A DNA stretch of 64,000 nucleotides. Source: Acidobacteriota bacterium. Its GTDB lineage: Bacteria > Acidobacteriota > Blastocatellia > UBA7656. The position numbers and the translations under genes are program-made. The stretch spans positions 1-64,000 of the forward strand of contig JBBPIG010000010.1 of assembly GCA_038040445.1 (NCBI GenBank), written 5' to 3'. The number at the start of each line of letters is the position of its first letter. Within the stretch, counting starts at the first letter, position 1. Positions 52,415-60,715 of this stretch are shown piece after piece. The notes under the pieces are model-generated. The model worked only from the letters and a program-made list of their open reading frames with translations, ran no database searches and was not told the origin of the DNA.

Positions 52415-53401
52415 CTACAGGGTGAAAAAATAAACCGTAACCGTAAAGGTTAGGGCATCGCCTGCGGCTTGGGGGAATCCTTCAAAGGGACTTGCAGTAT
52501 ATATAGCTTGTCTTGCGTAGTCGTCAAGCACTGAGTAACCCGTCGAGCGCGCGAGCCGGGTGGTCAAGATCTGGCCGTCGCGTTTGATGACCAGCAGGAA
52601 GTCGGCCGAGACCTTATCTCTAAGAACGTCCTTGATCCACTCGCGCGGCATGATTCGCTCATTGGCTTTCCGGATCTTTGCGCGCACCAAAGCCATGTAC
52701 TGGCCCTGTGCCGCTTCCAGTCCGAGGGCGCTGGACTCCGATCTGTTGCCGCGTCGCACCCCGGCCGCCGTTGCGTCCGATCCAGCGGTGTTGTTGGGAA
52801 TCACGTCTGGCTTTTGTGCGGGCGTTGGCGGGGTGGGGACGGCCTGCGTTGGAGGAGTCTGCGCGATCATCGCCTCATCGAGAACAGGGATGCGATTGGC
52901 TTGTATCGACGAGGTTTCGGGCGGAGTTGGTTGATGAGCTGCCGGTGCGGTACGGTCTCGGCCGCCGCTTCCACGCGAAGCCCTCAACTGTCTTTCGATC
53001 TGATCCGCGGAAGGGAGCCGCCCGGCATTGCCTTTCTGCGTCGAAGGCTTTGGAGAGCGCGCGACGAGGTGAACGTCATCGGCGGTCGCGGGATCAAACT
53101 GAAGCCGGTTGATATCGGCGCGTTCGAGAGGTTCGGGGGCCGTTCGCAGCGCGCGGTCGGGAGGGGGCGCTAACTCTATCAGGGTCACAAGCGACGCCTG
53201 GCTTCTACCACTGGCGATCGCTCGCATCATCGCCCACGAGTCGAGCTTGATGAGCGCTGCATAGAAGATGACGTGAACGACGACCGACACCGCAAGCAGA
53301 GAAGTGAATCTGCGGTCGCGGCCGACGTTTGACCACAATGATGCGAGAGGACCTGCTCCCCTCTCTTGGTCATCGGTGTATCTGTCTAGCGTCTTGAGCA
53401 C
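52415..53401 (-). CDS. TonB-like protein
   Basis: This 328-residue protein has one membrane helix (SLLAVSVVVHVIFYAALI, about residues 34-51), a long Pro/Ala-rich periplasmic linker with TPPTQAVPTPPTPAQKP, and a TonB-like C-terminal domain (about 235-328: ADFLLVIKRDGQILTTRLAR, then SVLDDYARQAIYTASPFEGF). It should span the periplasm and energise outer-membrane receptors such as the one at 35-38 kb. No ExbB/ExbD genes are adjacent. The start is GTG 53401 with a weak site. The SpoIID-like gene follows seven nt after its stop, so the two form an operon. Confidence 0.82.
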   Translation of the reverse strand: MLKTLDRYTDDQERGAGPLASLWSNVGRDRRFTSLLAVSVVVHVIFYAALIKLDSWAMMRAIASGRSQASLVTLIELAPPPDRALRTAPEPLERADINRLQFDPATADDVHLVARSPKPSTQKGNAGRLPSADQIERQLRASRGSGGRDRTAPAAHQPTPPETSSIQANRIPVLDEAMIAQTPPTQAVPTPPTPAQKPDVIPNNTAGSDATAAGVRRGNRSESSALGLEAAQGQYMALVRAKIRKANERIMPREWIKDVLRDKVSADFLLVIKRDGQILTTRLARSTGYSVLDDYARQAIYTASPFEGFPQAAGDALTFTVTVYFFTL

Positions 53402-53416
53402 AACTTCTTGAACGCG

Positions 53417-53493
53417 GTTTCTAGTTTCTGGTTTCTAGTTTCGGCGTTCGTGGTTCAGGGTTCGTGGTTCAGGGTTCAGGGTTCAGGGTTTCA
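53417..53493. repeat. Heptamer array, 11 units, two unit types
   Basis: Eleven contiguous units keep a strict 7-bp register: four of GTTTCTA type shade into seven of GGTTCAG/GGTTCGT type. The complement of nearly the whole array occurs at 53549-53621. Confidence 0.9.
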
Positions 53494-53548
53494 AGTCGTT
53501 TGCTACTCATGAATGTCCGCTAGCTGAGTTCAAAGACGACCTCTCGAA

Positions 53549-53621
53549 CTCTGAACCCTGAACCACGAACCCTGAACCCTGAACCCTGAACCACGAACGC
53601 CGACACTAGAAACCAGAAACT
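53549..53621. repeat. Heptamer array, inverted copy
   Basis: This array is the reverse complement of the one at 53417-53493, with the same order of unit types and few changes. The pair forms an inverted repeat of about 70 bp arms around a 55-nt centre, in the gap between the TonB-like gene and the serine hydrolase gene. Confidence 0.88.
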
Positions 53622-54844
53622 CTTTCCACTCTTTCAACCGCCAGCGAGTTAAAACGCCGCCTTATCTCTTTCATATCAAACGCATCGACTCTTGGATGAA
53701 CCCGATTCGTAATTAGAACGAACACGCGCCGCTTGTGCGGGTCCATCCATATGCTTGCTCCAGTGAAGCCGTTATGGCCGAAGGCGGTCGGAGGAAGCGC
53801 CGGCCCGGCCGAACAGTCGGGCGTCTCCGCCAGTACCCACGCGAATGACCTCGACGTCGCGCAGCCCCGCGTGAAGTTGTCGCTGAACAAGTGAAGCGAC
53901 TCGGACCGCAGAAGCTCGCTGCCAGGCAAGAACTGATTTGCCATCCGGAATACTTCGCGCGCAGTTGAAAACAATCCGGCGTGCCCGGCTACCCCGCCCA
54001 TGAAGTGCGCGTTGCCATCGTGAACCTCTCCCAAAATCAAGTCCTTCCGCCACCGGTAGCGCGAGGAGATCGACGAAGACGCGCCGCCAGGCGACCTGAC
54101 CGAGAGTTCCAGGAGCGAAGCTTCGTGGTCTTCCGCTGCGAACCGAATAGGCGTGTCAAAGCCCATCAACCGCCGCCGGGCAGTCACGTCGGCGACCGCG
54201 TTCGCAAGCTCAAACGACTGGCCGTGCTCGGTCGCCGCGATCTCGCGACGCAGTTCCGGCGCCGGGTTGAACATGGTGCGCTTCAGATCCAATGGCTCGA
54301 ATATCTCTCTTTCCGCCAACCGGTCGAGCCGCTCGCCCGTGATCCGCTCCAGCACAAAGGCCAGAAGAATATAGTTTAGATCGCTGTAGATTACTTCACG
54401 CGGACCTTTCGGCTGCTGCGGTTCAAGCAGGATTTGGGAAATCGTGGCCGGGACATCCGCGCGAGTTTCGGCTTCCAGGTAAAGCGGGCGCCAGTTGGGC
54501 AAACCCGAGGTATGACTCATCAGTTGAGCCAGCGTGATCTCACGCTTGTCTTTATCATCAAACTCACTCAAGTACCGGGCAAGCGGCGCGTTCAAATCCA
54601 GTACTCCGCGTTCGGCGAATCTCACGACTAGCAGCGCCGTGACAAGCGGCTTAGTGAGCGAGGCGAGATCGTAGATTGTATCGAGGGTGACCGCTATGAT
54701 CTCGGGCTCGATGACCGCGCGGCCCAATGCATCCTCGGCGACGATTTGTCCATCCTCGCCAATAACGTACTGCGCGCCGGGAAACGAGCCGCGCGCAATT
54801 TCCGATTGGAGATAGCTGGAAATGATTTCAGCGCTGTTTGCCAT
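53606..54844 (-). CDS. Class C-type serine hydrolase
   Basis: This 412-residue enzyme is of the beta-lactamase/PBP4*-esterase family. The motifs are SLTK (in YDLASLTKPLVTALL, about residues 60-74), YSD in the Tyr-motif position (VIYSDLNYILL) and HNG (FGHNGFTGASIWMDP) in place of KTG. No signal peptide is visible, so it is probably cytosolic or non-classically exported. The function may be an esterase or peptidase. The last codons overlap the inverted heptamer array, which contributes the C-terminal residues. The gene is downstream of, and on the same strand as, the SpoU methyltransferase gene. Confidence 0.87.
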   Translation of the reverse strand: MANSAEIISSYLQSEIARGSFPGAQYVIGEDGQIVAEDALGRAVIEPEIIAVTLDTIYDLASLTKPLVTALLVVRFAERGVLDLNAPLARYLSEFDDKDKREITLAQLMSHTSGLPNWRPLYLEAETRADVPATISQILLEPQQPKGPREVIYSDLNYILLAFVLERITGERLDRLAEREIFEPLDLKRTMFNPAPELRREIAATEHGQSFELANAVADVTARRRLMGFDTPIRFAAEDHEASLLELSVRSPGGASSSISSRYRWRKDLILGEVHDGNAHFMGGVAGHAGLFSTAREVFRMANQFLPGSELLRSESLHLFSDNFTRGCATSRSFAWVLAETPDCSAGPALPPTAFGHNGFTGASIWMDPHKRRVFVLITNRVHPRVDAFDMKEIRRRFNSLAVERVERVSGF

Positions 54845-54912
54845 TAGTTCGCAACCGCTTTACTACTCAGAGAGTATAACGTCAGATTGCGATGGTTGAG
54901 AAGCAGGAGGGA

Positions 54913-54968
54913 GTGATGCGTGATCCGTGATTCGTGATGCGTGATCCGTGATGCGTGAACCGTGATGA
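54913..54968. repeat. Heptamer tandem repeat (GTGATGC), 8 units
   Basis: Eight perfect-register 7-bp units (GTGATGC, GTGATCC, GTGATTC, GTGAACC, GTGATGA) are followed at 54983-55010 by inverted GCATCAC units. The array lies between the hydrolase start and the SpoU gene stop. Confidence 0.92.
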
Positions 54969-55006
54969 CTGACCACCTCATCCGGTCACGCATCACGCAT
55001 CACATC

Positions 55007-55873
55007 TCATGCATCAGTCTTTCCCCGAAATCGGAACTCTCGTTGCCGGGCTGTTTCATAAAGCAGCATCGCCGCCGCAGCAGAGACGTTGAGCGATTCG
55101 ACTCCGTCCGCCATCGGGATGTGCACGAACTCGTCGGCGTCTACCTCCGCAGACCCTGGTATCCCAGTTGCCTCGCTCCCGACGATCAAAGCGATCGGCA
55201 CGGTCATATCCACCTCGACACACAGCTTGACCGTCGCCGCCCGAGCCGCATCCTCGATGATCGGTTGAGCTCGAGCTGGCATTGGGCACGAGGCGATTAT
55301 CTTTATCTTATGCTCGCGGCAGCGCGCGACTATGTCCTGACTCTTTGCGCCGGTGACGACCGGCAATCGAAGCGCCGAGCCCATCGAAGCGCGAATCGAT
55401 TTGTCATTGAAAGGGTCGACTGTGTAGCGAGTTGTTATGAGGCCGCTCGCTCCTGCCGCTTCGGCCGTCCGAATTATCGTGCCGAGATTTCCCGGGTCCT
55501 GCAGCCCGTCGGCAATGACTAGCAGATCAGGGGAACTCGCGAATAAATCATCGAGCTCGAAATAGGGCCGGCTGACGATGGCAGCCACTCCTTGCGGCGT
55601 TTTGGTGTCGGCGATGACTTCCATCACCTGCTTCGAAACGAGCGCGCCGCGGCATTGCACGCGACGCAGCGACTCGAGTAAGACGGCGCCTCGCTCGCTG
55701 GATTCAAGCTCGCCGGTGAAGGCGACGCTTTCGAAGCGCACTCCAGTGCTGATCGCATCTTCTATTAATCGAACGCCCTCCAGAAACACGTGCTGCCGCT
55801 CGCCCATCGAGCGCACGCGGCGAAAGCGTTTGACCAGCGGGTTCTGGCGACTGGTGATTTTCTCAACGAGCAT
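55007..55873 (-). CDS. SpoU/TrmH-family RNA methyltransferase
   Basis: This 288-residue enzyme uses S-adenosylmethionine to methylate a ribose 2'-OH in rRNA or tRNA. An N-terminal substrate-binding domain (about residues 5-95, with HVFLEGVRLIEDA) precedes the knotted SPOUT domain. Motif 1 is DPGNLGTIIRTAEAAGA, motif 2 is LIVGSEATGIP and motif 3 is VESLNVSAAAAMLLYETAR. The protein resembles RlmB/TsnR-type 23S rRNA methyltransferases; the exact target is unknown. ATG 55873 is the start. The 3' end merges with inverted heptamer units. The MITE at 55933 lies 60 bp upstream of the start and may have displaced its promoter. Confidence 0.92.
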   Translation of the reverse strand: MLVEKITSRQNPLVKRFRRVRSMGERQHVFLEGVRLIEDAISTGVRFESVAFTGELESSERGAVLLESLRRVQCRGALVSKQVMEVIADTKTPQGVAAIVSRPYFELDDLFASSPDLLVIADGLQDPGNLGTIIRTAEAAGASGLITTRYTVDPFNDKSIRASMGSALRLPVVTGAKSQDIVARCREHKIKIIASCPMPARAQPIIEDAARAATVKLCVEVDMTVPIALIVGSEATGIPGSAEVDADEFVHIPMADGVESLNVSAAAAMLLYETARQREFRFRGKTDA

Positions 55874-56744
55874 GGTTGAACGCCCGGCACAGTATACTAC
55901 ACCGTCGCGTAGACTCAGTTCGGGCGTGCATCGGTAGTGTCCTAATCTTGTGTTAGTCGACTAGGACACTATCGGCCGACCGCGTATTTGGACTGCGGTG
56001 GCGTCTTTGCGTTGCCACCGCTTTCTGTCGTTTCGTGGGCGATAACCAAAAGCGGCGGCAACGCACAAAGGCCGCCGCAGTCCAAATAATCCGTCGCCCG
56101 TCATCGGTGTCGTGCGCCAGGGCACCTGCAAATATCAACACAAGATTAGGACACTACCCGTGCATCGAGTGAGTCTTCGATGACAAGAATGTTTGCTCCG
56201 AAGGCGCAATTGTCCGGGTCACTCCCAAGATTCCGTGACCAGCGCAATATCTGGGGGCCTTTCCTGGCTCGTTCAACGAAATTAATGACCGCTTCCGCGA
56301 ATGCGCTTTCCCAGGAATGAACAGCCGCCGCCCGCCCGCGGCTGCGTACCCCCGATTTAATCCGGCGTATGAAACATTTGAGCGAACGAGAGAGCCTGGC
56401 ACGCTAGTTGGCTACGCTGTTGAAGCGGGGCAACCTAGCCTGCGTCGTTTCGGCTAACGGTTTCTCTCTTCGTCCGAAGAGAGATTCTAGCGTTGGACAA
56501 AAACGTTCCGATCTTTGACGTGAGGACCATGGATGATCGCAGCTCGGATGCGACGGAGTCGTAGAAGAGGAAGCTGATGAGAGCGCCTTTTGGATGGATT
56601 GATCATCGACGGAAGCCTCCTCCCCGCCGCCAAGGTCGAGCCCTTGCTTAGGGAAGCTAACGAACTGGTTGCAATCATGGCGGCGTCGCGGATCTCAGCC
56701 GCGCGCCGGAAGCAATCGGCAATCGCCAATCGGAAATCGGAAAT
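55874..56744. other. Repeat-bearing gap upstream of ADOP gene
   Basis: This 871-bp gap holds the MITE (55933-56158) with its target duplications, then about 420 bp of non-coding or decayed sequence, a candidate four-helix-bundle gene remnant (56581-56748) and a heptamer array. Confidence 0.6.
55933..56158. mobile_element. MITE, 226 bp, with 8-bp target duplication
   Basis: Perfect 22-bp terminal inverted repeats (starting GGTAGTGTCC) lie at 55933-55954 and 56137-56158. The element is flanked on both sides by CGTGCATC (55925-55932 and 56159-56166), an exact 8-bp target-site duplication. Inside is a second inverted repeat with arms of about 44 bp beginning TATTTGGACTGCGG (55985) and ending at 56086. 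There is no coding capacity. An 8-bp duplication and GGNNNTG-type ends fit what is known of the IS1595 family, which could supply transposase. A second copy is cut by the window start. Confidence 0.93.
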
Positions 56745-56748
56745 ATGA
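56581..56748 (+). pseudogene. C-terminal remnant, four-helix-bundle protein
   Basis: An open frame without start encodes about 55 residues. The piece KVEPLLREANELVAIMAASR resembles the last helix of small four-helix-bundle (S23-type) proteins. The frame continues through the heptamer array as RRKQSAIANRKSEI and stops inside the ADOP start region. The N-terminal part is missing. Confidence 0.35.
56714..56748. repeat. Heptamer tandem repeat (AATCGGA), 5 units
   Basis: Five contiguous 7-bp units (AATCGGC, AATCGCC, AATCGGA twice, AATATGA). The last unit contains the start codon of the ADOP gene. Confidence 0.85.
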
Positions 56749-59156
56749 TTATGGAAACTCTACTGAAGGACATTCGCTACGGCGTTCGCACTCTCTTCAA
56801 GAATCGCGGCTTTACTGCCGTCGCAGTGCTCGCGCTCGCTTTAGGCATAGGGGCCAACACTGCGATCTTCAGCGTGGTTAACGCCGTGTTGCTACGGCCG
56901 CTTCCATTTGCGCAGTCGGATCGACTCGTGATGGTTTGGGAGAAACGGCTGCAGTTGGGTCGAGTGCGCAACGTCGTCTCGCCGCCGGATTTCAACGACT
57001 GGCGCGCGCAGAATCAAGTCTTCGAAGATATGGCCGCTTTCTCCGGTCAAGGCTTCAACCTCGGCGCCAGCACCGAGCCCGAACGGATTGAAGGCGCGGG
57101 CGTATCGCCAAGCGTCTTCTCGATACTTCGCGCCCGGCCGCGCATGGGGCGCGTCTTCGAAGCTGACGAAGACAAGCCCGGCAGCAATCCGGTCGTGATC
57201 ATCAGCAGCGCGCTGTGGCGCCGAAGCTTCGCGTCTGATCCTGACATCGTCGGCAAGACAATCAAGCTGAACGAGAAGGCTCACACAGTCGTCGGGGTGA
57301 TGCCGGCCGACTTTGTTTTTCCAAACAGGGTGTCAGAGATATGGGTTCCGCTTGTCCTTTCTCCTGATGACGCCGGCAATCGCGGCGGACACAATCTGAG
57401 GGTCGTCGCCCGCTTGAAGCCGGGGGTGAGCTTGCATCAGGCGCAAACGGAAATGGATTCGATCGCGGCTCAGCTCGAGCAGCAATATCAGGTCAACACC
57501 GGGCACGGCGCGAACGTGTTCTCGCTCTACGAAGAAACCGTGGCCGGCGCGCGGCCCGCGCTGCTCGTGTTGCTTGGAGCCGTTGCGTTTGTTCTGCTGA
57601 TCGCCTGCGCAAATGTAGCTAACTTGCTGTTCGCGAGATCAGCCGCGCGGCAAAAGGAAATCGCAATTCGAACGGCGCTGGGCGCGAGGCGCTCGCGCAT
57701 TATTCGCCAGTTGCTGACGGAAAGCGTACTGCTGGCGATCACCGGGGGGATCATCGGAGTGCTGCTCGCGTTGTGGGGGTTGGACCTTCTGCTCGCAATT
57801 GGAGAGAGCAGCATTCCTCGAGTGAAAGAGATCAAGCTTGACGGGTGGGTGCTCGGTTTCAGCATGCTGATTTCAATCGCGACCGGGTTGATCTTTGGAC
57901 TCGTGCCCGCGCTTCAAGCATCCAAGCCGGACCTGAATGAAGCGTTGAAAGAAGGGAGCCGCGGCGCAAGCGGGAGCATACGCCACAATCGGACCCGCAG
58001 TCTGTTCGTCATCGCAGAGGTCGCGATCTGTCTCGTGCTGTTGATCGGCGCGGGATTGATGATCAAGAGCTTCGCGCGGCTGCTCGATGTGACCCCGGGA
58101 TTCAACCCCGAGAATGTGCTGTCGATGAATCTCGCGCTCTCGGGTTCCCGATACAAGGAAGGCCCCCAGGTCGCCAGTTTCTATCAGCGAGCGCTAGAGC
58201 GGCTGTCGTCCTTGCCAGGCGTGCAGTCGGCGGGCGCAACTACCGGGCTGCCGATGGCCGGCGGATTCGGCTCGCGGTACTTCCGAATCGAAGGCCGCCC
58301 GCCTCAACCCGCGGGTCAGGGTTTCAACGCAAACGTAAACCTGGCCACACCTGGGTACTTTCAGACTATGAACATTCCGTTTATCGAGGGACGCGATTTC
58401 GACGACCGCGACGTGATGAAAGCTCCGGAGACCGTGATCATCAATCAGGACATGGCCCGGCGCTACTGGCCCGACGAAGACCCGATCGGCAAACGCCTCG
58501 CTGTCGGCGACGGTCCGTGGCGCACTGTGATCGGAGTCGTTGGCGACGTCAAGCAAGCGGGGTTGGACATCGAGACTCGGCCGGAGATGTTTTGGCCTTA
58601 CTATCAACTGCCGATTTCGTTCGCGACGTTCGTGGTTCGCACGAGCGGTGATCCCGAAGCGATGACTTCAGCGGTGCGCGGCGCGATGCAAGAGATTGAC
58701 AGCGACCTTCCGCTTTACGACATCAAGACAGTCAACGAAGTGATATCCGAATCGGTGGCGCCGCGGCGCTTGAACATGCTGCTGCTTGGCGTCTTCGCGG
58801 GCCTTGCGCTGGTGCTTGCGGCAGTCGGGCTCTATGGCGTGATCAGTTATTCGGTGTCTCAGCGCACTCGCGAGATCGGCATAAGAATGGCTCTGGGAGC
58901 CAGTCACAAGAGCGTGCTCCGGCTGGTAGTCGGTCAAGGAATGATGTTGGCGTTGATCGGCGTGGCGATAGGAGTGATCGCTTCATTCTTCCTGACGAAA
59001 TTCATGGCGACACTGCTTTTCGGAGTGAGCGCAACCGACCCCCTCACGTTCGTAGCCATCTCGGTCTTGTTGATCGGCGTTTCGATTGTGGCAAGCCTAG
59101 TCCCCGCACGTCGAGCGATGAAGGTGGACCCGATGGTTGCGTTGCGATACGAATAG
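56745..59156 (+). CDS. ADOP-type FtsX/MacB-like permease
   Basis: This 803-residue paralogue of the permease at 27-30 kb has the same plan: METLLKDIRYGVRTLFKNRG at the start, [20 protein letters not shown] in the first helix, MacB-like periplasmic domain, FtsX core near residues 280-420 (RQKEIAIRTALGARRSRIIR), a second periplasmic domain, and a second core near 680-795 ([20 protein letters not shown]). It ends VDPMVALRYE. The family start METLL is at 56751; ATG 56745 is two codons earlier. Both lie at the edge of a heptamer array that also supplies the weak GGAA ribosome site. Another array begins exactly at the stop codon. No ATPase gene is adjacent. Confidence 0.92.
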   Translation: MIMETLLKDIRYGVRTLFKNRGFTAVAVLALALGIGANTAIFSVVNAVLLRPLPFAQSDRLVMVWEKRLQLGRVRNVVSPPDFNDWRAQNQVFEDMAAFSGQGFNLGASTEPERIEGAGVSPSVFSILRARPRMGRVFEADEDKPGSNPVVIISSALWRRSFASDPDIVGKTIKLNEKAHTVVGVMPADFVFPNRVSEIWVPLVLSPDDAGNRGGHNLRVVARLKPGVSLHQAQTEMDSIAAQLEQQYQVNTGHGANVFSLYEETVAGARPALLVLLGAVAFVLLIACANVANLLFARSAARQKEIAIRTALGARRSRIIRQLLTESVLLAITGGIIGVLLALWGLDLLLAIGESSIPRVKEIKLDGWVLGFSMLISIATGLIFGLVPALQASKPDLNEALKEGSRGASGSIRHNRTRSLFVIAEVAICLVLLIGAGLMIKSFARLLDVTPGFNPENVLSMNLALSGSRYKEGPQVASFYQRALERLSSLPGVQSAGATTGLPMAGGFGSRYFRIEGRPPQPAGQGFNANVNLATPGYFQTMNIPFIEGRDFDDRDVMKAPETVIINQDMARRYWPDEDPIGKRLAVGDGPWRTVIGVVGDVKQAGLDIETRPEMFWPYYQLPISFATFVVRTSGDPEAMTSAVRGAMQEIDSDLPLYDIKTVNEVISESVAPRRLNMLLLGVFAGLALVLAAVGLYGVISYSVSQRTREIGIRMALGASHKSVLRLVVGQGMMLALIGVAIGVIASFFLTKFMATLLFGVSATDPLTFVAISVLLIGVSIVASLVPARRAMKVDPMVALRYE

Positions 59157-59190
59157 GTTCAGGGTTCAGGGTTCGGAGTTCAGGGTTCAA
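59156..59190. repeat. Heptamer tandem repeat (GGTTCAG), 5 units
   Basis: Five contiguous 7-bp units start at the last base of the ADOP stop codon and run toward the truncated DUF1778 gene. Confidence 0.9.
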
Positions 59191-59221
59191 GAGAAGCCAG
59201 CGATTCGCTGGGCTGGCCGCT

Positions 59222-59458
59222 TCACGAGGAACTGCGCTTGAACTTTTGGGCTGCCTTACGCAATGCGGGGTTTGGCCGCTCGTCCGCATCAAGCGCCGCT
59301 AGGAAGAGGTCTCGATCGCGATTGGTCAGCCTGATCGCTTGATGGTGCTTCAGCGCTTCGTCCGAGGCGCGCAGCAGACTGCTAACGACGAAATCCGTGA
59401 GTGTCTGGTGGGAAACCAACGCGCCCTCCTCGATCTTTTCTTTAGCCCGCTTTGTCAT
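59222..59458 (-). CDS. DUF1778/TacA-like antitoxin, N-terminally short
   Basis: This 78-residue protein matches the helical part of DUF1778 (TacA-type) antitoxins: TLTDFVVSSLLRASDEALKH, then RLTNRDRDLFLAALDADERP and NPALRKAAQKF. The usual N-terminal ribbon-helix-helix strand (of RLDLRLS type) is missing from the ATG 59458 start. The in-frame extension to 59512 does not restore it, so DNA binding is probably lost. The GNAT acetyltransferase toxin normally encoded downstream is absent; the heptamer array and ADOP stop are there instead. It is an orphan, probably decaying, antitoxin. Confidence 0.65.
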   Translation of the reverse strand: MTKRAKEKIEEGALVSHQTLTDFVVSSLLRASDEALKHHQAIRLTNRDRDLFLAALDADERPNPALRKAAQKFKRSSS

Positions 59459-59512
59459 TATTGGTGTTCGCCTCTGACCCTGAATCTTACAGCCGTCGTA
59501 ACTTCCATTCAA

Positions 59513-59827
59513 TACTCTCCCGCCTCACAAGTTTGGACGCTTACAATTATCTCAATATGCCGTATAATTCGATCTGGTTTCTTGCGGCATCTACACGTAG
59601 CTACCTGGATCGAGTACGAAAAGGCAGATTCCTTTCCAGAAAGTCGGCATCTACGCATATAGGGCCATCCTGATCGGTGCAGTCAATCGAAATGTTGGGC
59701 AGTCTAATGCTCGACTCACAGTGTTGCGGTCTTTCGACCAGTGCTTGACAGCCGGTACTACTGCCGGCGCTACGAAATGCATCACTGAGCACTGCGGGTC
59801 TCGGTCAAGCTTTGAAAGGAGAACGTT
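59513..59827. promoter_or_regulatory. Upstream region of the ParA-like gene
   Basis: These 315 bp have TATAAT at 59563 with TTACAA 16 nt before it (plus strand), an acceptable promoter that would give a leader of about 250 nt. TTGACA at 59745 has no good -10 at standard spacing. A CCGGTACTACTGCCGG-type palindrome at 59752-59767 could be an operator. Confidence 0.4.
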
Positions 59828-60715
59828 GTGTCTACAATCGTCGGTTTTATTAGTGAAAAAGGTGGCGTAGGAAAGACAACTGCCTGCTACCATATTGCCA
59901 TCGCCCTACACAGGTACCACAGCAAGCGAGTCCTCGTGGTCGACACCGACTACCAGCGGGGTGGTATCACCTGTCGATTTCTTCCCGAGTTGCTCGACGA
60001 CTTCCGCTCTGGGCGCATGACCGGAATCACTCTCTTCGACAAGTTCCAACAACTTTATGGCAATACCCCGTTTTCTCTCCAGGTTGATCTTCGTACAACG
60101 AGTGAGGGACCTGATCTGCTGCCTGCCGACCCGCGACTGTCGCAAGTGACAGTCGACAAGATGCCCGCGTCCAATAACATTCGCGAAAACAATCTGAAGC
60201 TCCTGCGGCACCTTGCTTTGATTCGCGACGTTCTCGCTCCGCTAGCTGACGATTACGACTATGTTCTCGTCGATTCGCATCCAGAGATCTCGGACCTTCT
60301 TCGCACGGTGGCGTACGCATGCGATTACTGCGTATCTCCTGTCAAGCTTGATCTTCAATCAACGATCGGCGTTCCGTCCGCCCAGCAGGCGATCAACGAG
60401 GTGAATTCTGACATCGAAATGATTTCAGTTGCACTTGGCCCGGTCGAAGGCTATTCCCCAACTCGCTTCGCTGGCGCTATTGGAATGATGGCGAGAGAGT
60501 GGGGCCTGATCCTCAAGTCGACCGAACGATCAGAGTATCGCCGTTTGCAGCAGCTCGCTGGCGGCATCTTTGAAAACTACGTCACCGAAGGAGATGGCCT
60601 GCGTCAAGCGGCGGCTGCAAGATGCTCGGTGTACGACATCAGTGGGGTCAACGCCGAGCGTCAGGCATCACAATTCCGCGATATCACCAAGGAGTTCCTA
60701 ACCAAATGTCCGTAG
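59828..60715 (+). CDS. ParA/MinD-like P-loop ATPase
   Basis: This 295-residue ATPase has a deviant Walker A (EKGGVGKTT, residues 10-18) and A' (VLVVDTDYQRGG, about 35-46). Walker B follows (YVLVDSHPEISDLL, about 144-157), then a cargo-type C-terminus. ParA proteins form ATP-dependent dimers on DNA or membrane and position plasmids, chromosomes or protein complexes. No ParB gene or parS-like repeats are visible. Instead a small helical protein overlaps its end by 10 nt. The GTG start at 59828 has AAAGGAG nine nt upstream. With the convergent patatin genes it forms a compact island bordered by repeats. Confidence 0.85.
   Translation: MSTIVGFISEKGGVGKTTACYHIAIALHRYHSKRVLVVDTDYQRGGITCRFLPELLDDFRSGRMTGITLFDKFQQLYGNTPFSLQVDLRTTSEGPDLLPADPRLSQVTVDKMPASNNIRENNLKLLRHLALIRDVLAPLADDYDYVLVDSHPEISDLLRTVAYACDYCVSPVKLDLQSTIGVPSAQQAINEVNSDIEMISVALGPVEGYSPTRFAGAIGMMAREWGLILKSTERSEYRRLQQLAGGIFENYVTEGDGLRQAAAARCSVYDISGVNAERQASQFRDITKEFLTKCP

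Noticed and set aside
54913-55016. Repeat array considered as a CRISPR
   Set aside because: The unit is 7 bp without spacers and there are no cas genes; it is a heptamer tandem repeat.
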